Part shown: positions 1-13,467 of the stretch, piece after piece
Position numbering within the stretch: the first letter of the stretch is position 1
How the letters are laid out: each line of letters starts with the position of its first letter
From: Diospyros lotus
Taxonomy: Eukaryota; Streptophyta; Magnoliopsida; Ericales; Ebenaceae
Direction of reading: 5' to 3'
Length of the DNA: 64,000 nt
NCBI RefSeq assembly: GCF_014633365.1
Contig: NW_026267105.1
Coordinates: forward strand, 103,014-167,013
Notes under the pieces: model-generated
Told to the model about the DNA's origin: nothing
The model's database searches: none
The model's input: the letters and a program-made list of their open reading frames with translations, nothing else
Position numbers and translations under genes: made by a program

Positions 1-3000
1 TTTTTGATACACTAAAAACAGTCCAGAAAGTCCAAATTCCGATTTCGGGATATTTTGAAACTTCAGTTTTAGCCATGGGTCCACAATAGAACACTTTAAA
101 CAAGAAAGAGACAACTTTGTTACAATCAACGGTATCTCGAAGTATACTGATTTAGTTATCACGATATCTAGTTGAAAGATGACATTTTGACACACTTAAG
201 AAACTCCAAATTCTGATTTCAGGATCTTTTCGAAACTTGAGTTTAAGCCATGGATCCACAGTAGAACACTTCAAACAAAAAAAAAAACAAGTTATTACAA
301 TCAATGATATCTCAAAGCATACTAATTTCCTTATGACGATTCCAAATATAGGTACATTTGGATACGCTAAATACACTCAACAAAGTCTAAAATCTGATTT
401 TGGGATGTTGTCGAAACATGAGTTTAAGCCATGGATCCATAGAAGAACACCTTAAAAATGAAAGAAAACAACTTTGTTATAGTCCACGATATCACGAAGT
501 ACACTAATTTGCTTATGACGATTCCAAGTCTAGGTGAATTACTACATTTTGATACACTAAATACACTCAAGAAACTCCAAATTCTGATTTCGGGATGTTT
601 TCGAACCTTGAGTTTAACCCATGGCTCCATAGTAGAACACTTCAAACAAGAAAGAAACAACTTTATTACAATCAACGATATCTCAAAGCATACAATCAAG
701 AAACTCCAAATTCTGATTTCGGGATCTTTTCGAAACTTGAGTTTAAGCCATGGATGAAACAACTTTATTACAATCAACAATATCTCAAAGTAGACTAATT
801 TGCTTATGTGGATTCCAAATCTATGTGAAAGACGATATTTTGAGACATAAAATATACTCAAGACACTCCAAATTCTAATTTCGGGATGTTTTCGAAACTT
901 GAGTTTAAGCCATGGATCCATAGTAAAACCGTTTAAACAAGAAAGAAACAACTTCATTACAATCAATGATATCTCAAAGCATATAAATTTGCTTTTGGCG
1001 ATTCCAAATCTATGTGAAAGATGACATTTTGATACACTAAATACACTCAAGAAACTCCAAATTCTGATTTCAGGATCTTTTCGAAACTTGTGTTTAAGCC
1101 ATGGATCCACAGTATAACACTTCAAACTAGAAAGAAACGACTTTATTACAATCAACGATATCTCAAAGCATACTGATTAGGTTACGACGATTCCAAATCT
1201 AGGTGAAAGACGACATTCTGATACACTAACTACACTCAACAAAGTCCAAATTCAAATTTCGGGATGTTTTCGAAAATTGAGTTTAAGCCATGGATCCGTA
1301 GTAGAACACATCAAACAAGAAGGAAACAACTTTCTTACAATTAACGATATCCCGAAGTACACTAATTTGATTATGTGGATTACAAATCTAAGTGAAAGAC
1401 GACATTTTGACACACAAAATATCTACAGTAGAACGCTTCAAACAAGAAAAAACTACTTTATTACCATCAACGATATCTTGATACATTAATTACACTCAAG
1501 AACCTCCAAATTCTGATTTCGAGATGTTTTCGAAACTTGAGTTTAAGCCATGGATCCATAGTAAAATTCTTTAAACAAGAAAGAAACAACTTTGTTACAA
1601 TTAACTATATCTAGAAATACACTAATTTTCTTATGATGATTCCAAGTCTAGGTGAAAGACGACATTTTGATACATTAAAATACACTCAAGAACCTCCAAT
1701 TTCTGATGTCGGGATGTTTTCGAAACATGAGTTTAAGCCATGAATCCATAGTAAAACAGTTTAAACAAGAAAGAAACAACTGCATTACAATCAACGATAT
1801 CTCACAGCATACTAATTTGCTTTTGGCGATTCCAAATCTACGTGAAACATCATATTTTGATACACTCAAGAAACTCCAAATTCTGGTTTCGGGATGTTTT
1901 CGAAACTTGAGTTTAAGCCATGGATTCACAGTAGAACACTTCAAACAAGAAAGAAATAACTTTATCACAATCAACGATATCTCAAAGCTTACTAAGTTGC
2001 TTATCACGATTCCAAATCTAGGCGAAAGACAACATTCTGATACATTAAATACACTCAGGAACCTCCAAATTCTGATTTTGGGATGTTTTTCGAAACTTAA
2101 GTTTAAGCCATGAATCCATAGTAAAACCGTTTAAACAAGAACGAAACAACTTCATTACAATCAATGATATCTCAAAGCATATAAATTTGCTTTTGGCGAT
2201 TCCAAATCTATGTGAAAGATGACATTTTGATACACTAAATACACTCAAGAAACTCCAAATTCTGATTTCAGGATCTTTTCGAAACTTGTGTTTAAGCCAT
2301 GGATCCACAGTATAACACTTCAAACTAGAAAGAAACGACTTTATTACAATCAACGATATCTCAAAGCATACTGATTAGGTTACGACGATTCCAAATCTAG
2401 GTGAAAGACGACATTCTGATACACTAACTACGCTCGGCAAAGTCCAAATTCAAATTTCGGGATGTTTTCGAAAATTGAGTTTAAGCCATGGATCCGTAGT
2501 AGAACACTTCAAACAAGAAGGAAACAACTTTCTTACAATTAACGATATCCCGAAGTACACTAATTTCATTATGTGGATTACAAATCTAGGTGAAAGACGA
2601 CATTTTGACACACAAAATATCCACAGTAGAACACTTCAAACAAGAAAAAACTACTTTATTACAATCAACGATATCTCAAAGCATACTAAGTTGCTTATGA
2701 CGATTCCAAATCTAGGTGAAAGACGACATTCTGATACACTAACTACACTCAACAAAGTCCAAATTCAAATTTCGGGATGTTTTCAAAAATTGAGTTTAAT
2801 CCATGGATCCGTAGTAGAACACTTCAAACAAGAAGAAACAACTTTGTTACAATCAACGATATCTCAGAGCACTGAGTTGCTTATGACGATTCCAAATCTA
2901 GGTGAAAGACGACATTTTGACACACAAAATATCTACAGTAGAACACTTCAAACAAGAAAAAAACTACTTTATTACCATCAACGATATCTTGATACATTAA

Positions 3001-4485
3001 TTACACTCAAGAACCTCCAAATTCTGATTTCGAGATGTTTTCGAAACTTGAGTTTAAGCCATGGATCCATAGTAAAATTCTTTAAACAAGAAAGAAACAA
3101 CTTTATTACAGTCAGCGATATCTCAAAGCATTAAATACACTTAAGTGCACTAAGAAACAAGAAAGAAACAACTTTGTTACAATTAACTATATCTAGAAAT
3201 ACACTAATTTTCTCATGATGATTCCAAGTCTAGGTGATTGACCACATTTTGATACACTTAAATGCACTCAAGAAACTCCAAATTCTAATTTCGGGATGTT
3301 TTCAAAACATGAGTTCAAGCCATGGATCCACAGTAGAACACTTAAAACAAGAAAGAAACAACTTTGTTACAATCAACTATATCTCGAAGTACACTAATTT
3401 TCTTATGATGATTTGAAGTCTAGGTGAATGACGACATTTTGATACAATCAAGAAACTCCAAATTCTGATTTCGGGATGTTTTCGAAACTTGAGTTTAAGC
3501 CATGACGATATCTCAGAGCATACTGAGTTGCTAATGGCGATTCCAAATCTAGGTGAAAGACGATATTTTAATACCTTAAATACACTCAAGAACCTCCAAA
3601 TTCTGATTTCGGGATGTTTTCGAAACTTGTGTTTAAGCCATGGATCCAGAGCAGAACTGTTCAAACTAGAAAGAAACAACTTCATTACAATCAACGATAT
3701 CTCACAGCACACTAATTTGCTTTTTGGCGATTCCAAATCTAGGTGAATGACGACATTTTGATACACTAAATACACTCAAGAAACTCCAAATTCTGATTCC
3801 AGGATGTTTTCGAAACTTTAGTTTAAGCCATGGATCCACCGTAGAACACTTCAAACGAGAAAAAACAACTTTATTGCAATCAACGATATCTCAAAGCGTA
3901 CTAAGTTGCTTATGACGATTCCAAATCTAGGTGAAAGGCGACATTTTGATAGATTAAATACACTCAAGAACCTCCAAATTCTGATTTCGGGATGTTTTCA
4001 AAACTTAAGTTTAAGCCATGAATCCATAGTAAAACACTTTAAACAGGAAAGAAACAACTTTATTACTGACATCTCAAAGCATACTAATTTGCTTATGGCG
4101 ATTCCAAATCTTGGTGAAAGATGACATTTTGATACACTAAACACACTCCCGAAAGTCCAAATTCTAATTACGAGATGTATTCGAGACTTGAGTTTAAGCC
4201 TTGGATCCATTGTAGAACACCTTAAACAAGAAAAAAACAACTTTGTTACAATCGACGATATCTCGATGTATACTAATTTTCTTATCACGATTCCAAATCT
4301 AGGTGAAATACGACATTTTGATACACTAAATATGGTTAAGAAAGTCCAAATTCTTATTTTGGGTCGTTTTTGAAACTTGAGTTTTAACCATGGGTCCACA
4401 GTATAACGCTATAAACAAGAAAGAGACAACTTTGTTACAATAACTGATATCTCGATGTATACTAATTTGTTTATAACGATATCAA
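1..4485 (+). repeat. Satellite HOR copy 1
   Basis: First higher-order repeat of the array, phased here at the run of T before GATACACTAAAAACAG, which recurs at each later copy start. It is made of head-to-tail diverged ~189-bp monomers whose most conserved parts read TTTCGGGATGTTTTCGAAAC and CCATGGATCC. It is 4485 bp against 4490 in most copies. The differences are small indels, for example a missing AC near 2871 and a different A-rich tract near 279. It shares the variant GAACTGTTC (near 3655) only with copy 2. No protein-coding gene or RNA gene is supported inside it; the many short open frames on both strands are products of the repeat. Confidence 0.93.
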
Positions 4486-5396
4486 TTTTTGATACACTAA
4501 AAACAGTCCAGAAAGTCCAAATTCCGATTTCGGGATATTTTGAAACTTCAGTTTTAGCCATGGGTCCACAATAGAACACTTTAAACAAGAAAGAGACAAC
4601 TTTGTTACAATCAACGGTATCTCGAAGTATACTGATTTAGTTATCACGATATCTAGTTGAAAGATGACATTTTGACACACTTAAGAAACTCCAAATTCTG
4701 ATTTCAGGATCTTTTCGAAACTTGAGTTTAAGCCATGGATCCACAGTAGAACACTTCAAACAAGAAAAAAAAACAACTTTATTACAATCAATGATATCTC
4801 AAAGCATACTAATTTCCTTATGACGATTCCAAATATAGGTACATTTGGATACGCTAAATACACTCAACAAAGTCTAAAATCTGATTTTGGGATGTTGTCG
4901 AAACATGAGTTTAAGCCATGGATCCATAGAAGAACACCTTAAAAATGAAAGAAAACAACTTTGTTATAGTCCACGATATCACGAAGTACACTAATTTGCT
5001 TATGACGATTCCAAGTCTAGGTGAATTACTACATTTTGATACACTAAATACACTCAAGAAACTCCAAATTCTGATTTCGGGATGTTTTCGAACCTTGAGT
5101 TTAACCCATGGCTCCATAGTAGAACACTTCAAACAAGAAAGAAACAACTTTATTACAATCAACGATATCTCAAAGCATACAATCAAGAAACTCCAAATTC
5201 TGATTTCGGGATCTTTTCGAAACTTGAGTTTAAGCCATGGATGAAACAACTTTATTACAATCAACAATATCTCAAAGTAGACTAATTTGCTTATGTGGAT
5301 TCCAAATCTATGTGAAAGACGATATTTTGAGACATAAAATATACTCAAGACACTCCAAATTCTAATTTCGGGATGTTTTCGAAACTTGAGTTTAAG

Positions 5397-5585
5397 CCAT
5401 GGATCCATAGTAAAACCGTTTAAACAAGAAAGAAACAACTTCATTACAATCAATGATATCTCAAAGCATATAAATTTGCTTTTGGCGATTCCAAATCTAT
5501 GTGAAAGATGACATTTTGATACACTAAATACACTCAAGAAACTCCAAATTCTGATTTCAGGATCTTTTCGAAACTTGTGTTTAAG
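5397..5585 (+). repeat. Representative full 189-bp satellite monomer
   Basis: One full unit, from a CCATGG landmark to the base before the next one. Within a unit, in order: CCATGGATCC, an A-rich CAAGAAAGAAACAAC segment, a CGATATC/TGATATC site, GCGATTCCAAATCTA, a GACATTTTGATACACT segment, CTCCAAATTCTGATTTC, and TTTTCGAAAC. Length 189 is 63 codons, which explains frames that stay open through several monomers on the minus strand. ATGGATCCAT and TTTCGAAA are perfect palindromes. The unit length is in the range of nucleosome-sized plant satellites. Confidence 0.85.
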
Positions 5586-7153
5586 CCATGGATCCACAGT
5601 ATAACACTTCAAACTAGAAAGAAACGACTTTATTACACAATCAACGATATCTCAAAGCATACTGATTAGGTTACGACGATTCCAAATCTAGGTGAAAGAC
5701 GACATTCTGATACACTAACTACACTCAACAAAGTCCAAATTCAAATTTCGGGATGTTTTCGAAAATTGAGTTTAAGCCATGGATCCGTAGTAGAACACAT
5801 CAAACAAGAAGGAAACAACTTTCTTACAATTAACGATATCCCGAAGTACACTAATTTGATTATGTGGATTACAAATCTAAGTGAAAGACGACATTTTGAC
5901 ACACAAAATATCTACAGTAGAACGCTTCAAACAAGAAAAAACTACTTTATTACCATCAACGATATCTTGATACATTAATTACACTCAAGAACCTCCAAAT
6001 TCTGATTTCGAGATGTTTTCGAAACTTGAGTTTAAGCCATGGATCCATAGTAAAATTCTTTAAACAAGAAAGAAACAACTTTGTTACAATTAACTATATC
6101 TAGAAATACACTAATTTTCTTATGATGATTCCAAGTCTAGGTGAAAGACGACATTTTGATACATTAAAATACACTCAAGAACCTCCAATTTCTGATGTCG
6201 GGATGTTTTCGAAACATGAGTTTAAGCCATGAATCCATAGTAAAACAGTTTAAACAAGAAAGAAACAACTGCATTACAATCAACGATATCTCACAGCATA
6301 CTAATTTGCTTTTGGCGATTCCAAATCTACGTGAAACATCATATTTTGATACACTCAAGAAACTCCAAATTCTGGTTTCGGGATGTTTTCGAAACTTGAG
6401 TTTAAGCCATGGATTCACAGTAGAACACTTCAAACAAGAAAGAAATAACTTTATCACAATCAACGATATCTCAAAGCTTACTAAGTTGCTTATCACGATT
6501 CCAAATCTAGGCGAAAGACAACATTCTGATACATTAAATACACTCAGGAACCTCCAAATTCTGATTTTGGGATGTTTTTCGAAACTTAAGTTTAAGCCAT
6601 GAATCCATAGTAAAACCGTTTAAACAAGAACGAAACAACTTCATTACAATCAATGATATCTCAAAGCATATAAATTTGCTTTTGGCGATTCCAAATCTAT
6701 GTGAAAGATGACATTTTGATACACTAAATACACTCAAGAAACTCCAAATTCTGATTTCAGGATCTTTTCGAAACTTGTGTTTAAGCCATGGATCCACAGT
6801 ATAACACTTCAAACTAGAAAGAAACGACTTTATTACAATCAACGATATCTCAAAGCATACTGATTAGGTTACGACGATTCCAAATCTAGGTGAAAGACGA
6901 CATTCTGATACACTAACTACGCTCGGCAAAGTCCAAATTCAAATTTCGGGATGTTTTCGAAAATTGAGTTTAAGCCATGGATCCGTAGTAGAACACTTCA
7001 AACAAGAAGGAAACAACTTTCTTACAATTAACGATATCCCGAAGTACACTAATTTCATTATGTGGATTACAAATCTAGGTGAAAGACGACATTTTGACAC
7101 ACAAAATATCCACAGTAGAACACTTCAAACAAGAAAAAACTACTTTATTACAA
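5402..7153 (+). repeat. Internal duplication inside the HOR
   Basis: In copy 2 the ~550-bp block from about 5402 to 5955 recurs at about 6602 to 7153, offset 1200, with few differences and with matching rare variants (AAACCGTTTAAAC, GCATATAAATTTGC, GATTAGGTTACG). The same pair occurs in every HOR. It shows an older round of multi-monomer duplication before the present 4.49-kb unit was amplified. Boundaries are approximate. Confidence 0.8.
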
Positions 7154-8977
7154 TCAACGATATCTCAAAGCATACTAAGTTGCTTGTGACGATTCCAAAT
7201 CTAGGTGAAAGACGACATTCTGATACACTAACTACACTCAACAAAGTCCAAATTCAAATTTCGGGATGTTTTCAAAAATTGAGTTTAATCCATGGATCCG
7301 TAGTAGAACACTTCAAACAAGAAGAAACAACTTTGTTACAATCAACGATATCTCAGAGCACACTGAGTTGCTTATGACGATTCCAAATCTAGGTGAAAGA
7401 CGACATTTTGACACACAAAATATCTACAGTAGAACACTTCAAACAAGAAAAAAAACTACTTTATTACCATCAACGATATCTTGATACATTAATTACACTC
7501 AAGAACCTCCAAATTCTGATTTCGAGATGTTTTCGAAACTTGAGTTTAAGCCATGGATCCATAGTAAAATTCTTTAAACAAGAAAGAAACAACTTTATTA
7601 CAGTCAGCGATATCTCAAAGCATTAAACACACTTAAGTGCACTAAGAAACAAGAAAGAAACAACTTTGTTACAATTAACTATATCTAGAAATACACTAAT
7701 TTTCTCATGATGATTCCAAGTCTAGGTGATTGACCACATTTTGATACACTTAAATGCACTCAAGAAACTCCAAATTCTAATTTCGGGATGTTTTCAAAAC
7801 ATGAGTTCAAGCCATGGATCCACAGTAGAACACTTAAAACAAGAAAGAAACAACTTTGTTACAATCAACTATATCTCGAAGTACACTAATTTTCTTATGA
7901 TGATTTGAAGTCTAGGTGAATGACGACATTTTGATACAATCAAGAAACTCCAAATTCTGATTTCGGGATGTTTTCGAAACTTGAGTTTAAGCCATGACGA
8001 TATCTCAGAGCATACTGAGTTGCTAATGGCGATTCCAAATCTAGGTGAAAGACGATATTTTAATACCTTAAATACACTCAAGAACCTCCAAATTCTGATT
8101 TCGGGATGTTTTCGAAACTTGTGTTTAAGCCATGGATCCAGAGCAGAACTGTTCAAACTAGAAAGAAACAACTTCATTACAATCAACGATATCTCACAGC
8201 ACACTAATTTGCTTTTTGGCGATTCCAAATCTAGGTGAATGACGACATTTTGATACACTAAATACACTCAAGAAACTCCAAATTCTGATTCCAGGATGTT
8301 TTCGAAACTTTAGTTTAAGCCATGGATCCACCGTAGAACACTTCAAACGAGAAAAAACAACTTTATTGCAATCAACGATATCTCAAAGCGTACTAAGTTG
8401 CTTATGACGATTCCAAATCTAGGTGAAAGGCGACATTTTGATAGATTAAATACACTCAAGAACCTCCAAATTCTGATTTCGGGATGTTTTCAAAACTTAA
8501 GTTTAAGCCATGAATCCATAGTAAAACACTTTAAACAGGAAAGAAACAACTTTATTACTGACATCTCAAAGCATACTAATTTGCTTATGGCGATTCCAAA
8601 TCTTGGTGAAAGATGACATTTTGATACACTAAACACACTCCCGAAAGTCCAAATTCTAATTACGAGATGTATTCGAGACTTGAGTTTAAGCCTTGGATCC
8701 ATTGTAGAACACCTTAAACAAGAAAAAAACAACTTTGTTACAATCGACGATATCTCGATGTATACTAATTTTCTTATCACGATTCCAAATCTAGGTGAAA
8801 TACGACATTTTGATACACTAAATATGGTTAAGAAAGTCCAAATTCTTATTTTGGGTCGTTTTTGAAACTTGAGTTTTAACCATGGGTCCACAGTATAACG
8901 CTATAAACAAGAAAGAGACAACTTTGTTACAATAACTGATATCTCGATGTATACTAATTTGTTTATAACGATATCAA

Positions 8978-11900
8978 TTTTTGATACACTAAAAACAGTC
9001 CAGAAAGTCCAAATTCCGATTTCGGGATATTTTGAAACTTCAGTTTTAGCCATGGGTCCACAATAGAACACTTTAAACAAGAAAGAGACAACTTTGTTAC
9101 AATCAACGGTATCTCGAAGTATACTGATTTAGTTATCACGATATCTAGTTGAAAGATGACATTTTGACACACTTAAGAAACTCCAAATTCTGATTTCAGG
9201 ATCTTTTCGAAACTTGAGTTTAAGCCATGGATCCACAGTAGAACACTTCAAACAAGAAAAAAAAACAACTTTATTACAATCAATGATATCTCAAAGCATA
9301 CTAATTTCCTTATGACGATTCCAAATATAGGTACATTTGGATACGCTAAATACACTCAACAAAGTCTAAAATCTGATTTTGGGATGTTGTCGAAACATGA
9401 GTTTAAGCCATGGATCCATAGAAGAACACCTTAAAAATGAAAGAAAACAACTTTGTTATAGTCCACGATATCACGAAGTACACTAATTTGCTTATGACGA
9501 TTCCAAGTCTAGGTGAATTACTACATTTTGATACACTAAATACACTCAAGAAACTCCAAATTCTGATTTCGGGATGTTTTCGAACCTTGAGTTTAACCCA
9601 TGGCTCCATAGTAGAACACTTCAAACAAGAAAGAAACAACTTTATTACAATCAACGATATCTCAAAGCATACAATCAAGAAACTCCAAATTCTGATTTCG
9701 GGATCTTTTCGAAACTTGAGTTTAAGCCATGGATGAAACAACTTTATTACAATCAACAATATCTCAAAGTAGACTAATTTGCTTATGTGGATTCCAAATC
9801 TATGTGAAAGACGATATTTTGAGACATAAAATATACTCAAGACACTCCAAATTCTAATTTCGGGATGTTTTCGAAACTTGAGTTTAAGCCATGGATCCAT
9901 AGTAAAACCGTTTAAACAAGAAAGAAACAACTTCATTACAATCAATGATATCTCAAAGCATATAAATTTGCTTTTGGCGATTCCAAATCTATGTGAAAGA
10001 TGACATTTTGATACACTAAATACACTCAAGAAACTCCAAATTCTGATTTCAGGATCTTTTCGAAACTTGTGTTTAAGCCATGGATCCACAGTATAACACT
10101 TCAAACTAGAAAGAAACGACTTTATTACAATCAACGATATCTCAAAGCATACTGATTAGGTTACGACGATTCCAAATCTAGGTGAAAGACGACATTCTGA
10201 TACACTAACTACACTCAACAAAGTCCAAATTCAAATTTCGGGATGTTTTCGAAAATTGAGTTTAAGCCATGGATCCGTAGTAGAACACATCAAACAAGAA
10301 GGAAACAACTTTCTTACAATTAACGATATCCCGAAGTACACTAATTTGATTATGTGGATTACAAATCTAAGTGAAAGACGACATTTTGACACACAAAATA
10401 TCTACAGTAGAACGCTTCAAACAAGAAAAAACTACTTTATTACCATCAACGATATCTTGATACATTAATTACACTCAAGAACCTCCAAATTCTGATTTCG
10501 AGATGTTTTCGAAACTTGAGTTTAAGCCATGGATCCATAGTAAAATTCTTTAAACAAGAAAGAAACAACTTTGTTACAATTAACTATATCTAGAAATACA
10601 CTAATTTTCTTATGATGATTCCAAGTCTAGGTGAAAGACGACATTTTGATACATTAAAATACACTCAAGAACCTCCAATTTCTGATGTCGGGATGTTTTC
10701 GAAACATGAGTTTAAGCCATGAATCCATAGTAAAACAGTTTAAACAAGAAAGAAACAACTGCATTACAATCAACGATATCTCACAGCATACTAATTTGCT
10801 TTTGGCGATTCCAAATCTACGTGAAACATCATATTTTGATACACTCAAGAAACTCCAAATTCTGGTTTCGGGATGTTTTCGAAACTTGAGTTTAAGCCAT
10901 GGATTCACAGTAGAACACTTCAAACAAGAAAGAAATAACTTTATCACAATCAACGATATCTCAAAGCTTACTAAGTTGCTTATCACGATTCCAAATCTAG
11001 GCGAAAGACAACATTCTGATACATTAAATACACTCAGGAACCTCCAAATTCTGATTTTGGGATGTTTTTCGAAACTTAAGTTTAAGCCATGAATCCATAG
11101 TAAAACCGTTTAAACAAGAACGAAACAACTTCATTACAATCAATGATATCTCAAAGCATATAAATTTGCTTTTGGCGATTCCAAATCTATGTGAAAGATG
11201 ACATTTTGATACACTAAATACACTCAAGAAACTCCAAATTCTGATTTCAGGATCTTTTCGAAACTTGTGTTTAAGCCATGGATCCACAGTATAACACTTC
11301 AAACTAGAAAGAAACGACTTTATTACAATCAACGATATCTCAAAGCATACTGATTAGGTTACGACGATTCCAAATCTAGGTGAAAGACGACATTCTGATA
11401 CACTAACTACGCTCGGCAAAGTCCAAATTCAAATTTCGGGATGTTTTCGAAAATTGAGTTTAAGCCATGGATCCGTAGTAGAACACTTCAAACAAGAAGG
11501 AAACAACTTTCTTACAATTAACGATATCCCGAAGTACACTAATTTCATTATGTGGATTACAAATCTAGGTGAAAGACGACATTTTGACACACAAAATATC
11601 CACAGTAGAACACTTCAAACAAGAAAAAACTACTTTATTACAATCAACGATATCTCAAAGCATACTAAGTTGCTTGTGACGATTCCAAATCTAGGTGAAA
11701 GACGACATTCTGATACACTAACTACACTCAACAAAGTCCAAATTCAAATTTCGGGATGTTTTCAAAAATTGAGTTTAATCCATGGATCCGTAGTAGAACA
11801 CTTCAAACAAGAAGAAACAACTTTGTTACAATCAACGATATCTCAGAGCACACTGAGTTGCTTATGACGATTCCAAATCTAGGTGAAAGACGACATTTTG

Positions 11901-13467
11901 ACACACAAAATATCTACAGTAGAACACTTCAAACAAGAAAAAAAACTACTTTATTACCATCAACGATATCTTGATACATTAATTACACTCAAGAACCTCC
12001 AAATTCTGATTTCGAGATGTTTTCGAAACTTGAGTTTAAGCCATGGATCCATAGTAAAATTCTTTAAACAAGAAAGAAACAACTTTATTACAGTCAGCGA
12101 TATCTCAAAGCATTAAATACACTTAAGTGCACTAAGAAACAAGAAAGAAACAACTTTGTTACAATTAACTATATCTAGAAATACACTAATTTTCTCATGA
12201 TGATTCCAAGTCTAGGTGATTGACCACATTTTGATACACTTAAATGCACTCAAGAAACTCCAAATTCTAATTTCGGGATGTTTTCAAAACATGAGTTCAA
12301 GCCATGGATCCACAGTAGAACACTTAAAACAAGAAAGAAACAACTTTGTTACAATCAACTATATCTCGAAGTACACTAATTTTCTTATGATGATTTGAAG
12401 TCTAGGTGAATGACGACATTTTGATACAATCAAGAAACTCCAAATTCTGATTTCGGGATGTTTTCGAAACTTGAGTTTAAGCCATGACGATATCTCAGAG
12501 CATACTGAGTTGCTAATGGCGATTCCAAATCTAGGTGAAAGACGATATTTTAATACCTTAAATACACTCAAGAACCTCCAAATTCTGATTTCGGGATGTT
12601 TTCGAAACTTGTGTTTAAGCCATGGATCCAGAGCAGAACACTTCAAACTAGAAAGAAACAACTTCATTACAATCAACGATATCTCACAGCACACTAATTT
12701 GCTTTTTGGCGATTCCAAATCTAGGTGAATGACGACATTTTGATACACTAAATACACTCAAGAAACTCCAAATTCTGATTCCAGGATGTTTTCGAAACTT
12801 TAGTTTAAGCCATGGATCCACCGTAGAACACTTCAAACGAGAAAAAACAACTTTATTGCAATCAACGATATCTCAAAGCGTACTAAGTTGCTTATGACGA
12901 TTCCAAATCTAGGTGAAAGGCGACATTTTGATAGATTAAATACACTCAAGAACCTCCAAATTCTGATTTCGGGATGTTTTCAAAACTTAAGTTTAAGCCA
13001 TGAATCCATAGTAAAACACTTTAAACAGGAAAGAAACAACTTTATTACTGACATCTCAAAGCATACTAATTTGCTTATGGCGATTCCAAATCTTGGTGAA
13101 AGATGACATTTTGATACACTAAACACACTCCCGAAAGTCCAAATTCTAATTACGAGATGTATTCGAGACTTGAGTTTAAGCCTTGGATCCATTGTAGAAC
13201 ACCTTAAACAAGAAAAAAACAACTTTGTTACAATCGACGATATCTCGATGTATACTAATTTTCTTATCACGATTCCAAATCTAGGTGAAATACGACATTT
13301 TGATACACTAAATATGGTTAAGAAAGTCCAAATTCTTATTTTGGGTCGTTTTTGAAACTTGAGTTTTAACCATGGGTCCACAGTATAACGCTATAAACAA
13401 GAAAGAGACAACTTTGTTACAATAACTGATATCTCGATGTATACTAATTTGTTTATAACGATATCAA
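8978..13467 (+). repeat. Satellite HOR copy 3
   Basis: A 4490-bp copy with the same monomer order as copy 2 and only scattered single-base differences from it. From this copy rightward the array reads GAACACTTC (near 12635) where copies 1-2 read GAACTGTTC. It carries the shortened monomer junction GCATAC/AATCAAG at 9672/9673, the 60-bp-deleted form. No gene seen. Confidence 0.94.

Larger units (their letters stand above)
4486..8977 (+). repeat. Satellite HOR copy 2
   Basis: Copy of 4492 bp. The CCATG (once CCTTG) landmark of successive monomers lies at 4558, 4733, 4916, 5106, 5235, 5397, 5586, 5777, 6037, 6227, 6407, 6597, 6786, 6975, 7290, 7551, 7812, 7992, 8130, 8320, 8508, 8691 and 8880. 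Typical spacing is 180-191. The 129 and 138 gaps mark shortened monomers, and the gaps of 260, 315, 261 and 261 each hide a truncated monomer that lacks the landmark. This gives about 27 units per HOR. A private 2-bp insertion (TTACACAATC) near 5635 accounts for the extra length. No gene seen. Confidence 0.94.

Noticed and set aside
424..1155. Long minus-strand open frames (about 230-263 codons) and many 60-137 codon frames in the satellite
   Set aside because: They repeat with the monomer, occur on both strands over the same bases, contain no recognised domain, and are broken by small indels between copies. They are explained by the 189-bp (63-codon) period.
5365..5400. CENP-B box in the monomer
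   Set aside because: TTTTCG and CGGG-like pieces occur near each other, but neither strand fits the NTTCGNNNNANNCGGGN pattern.
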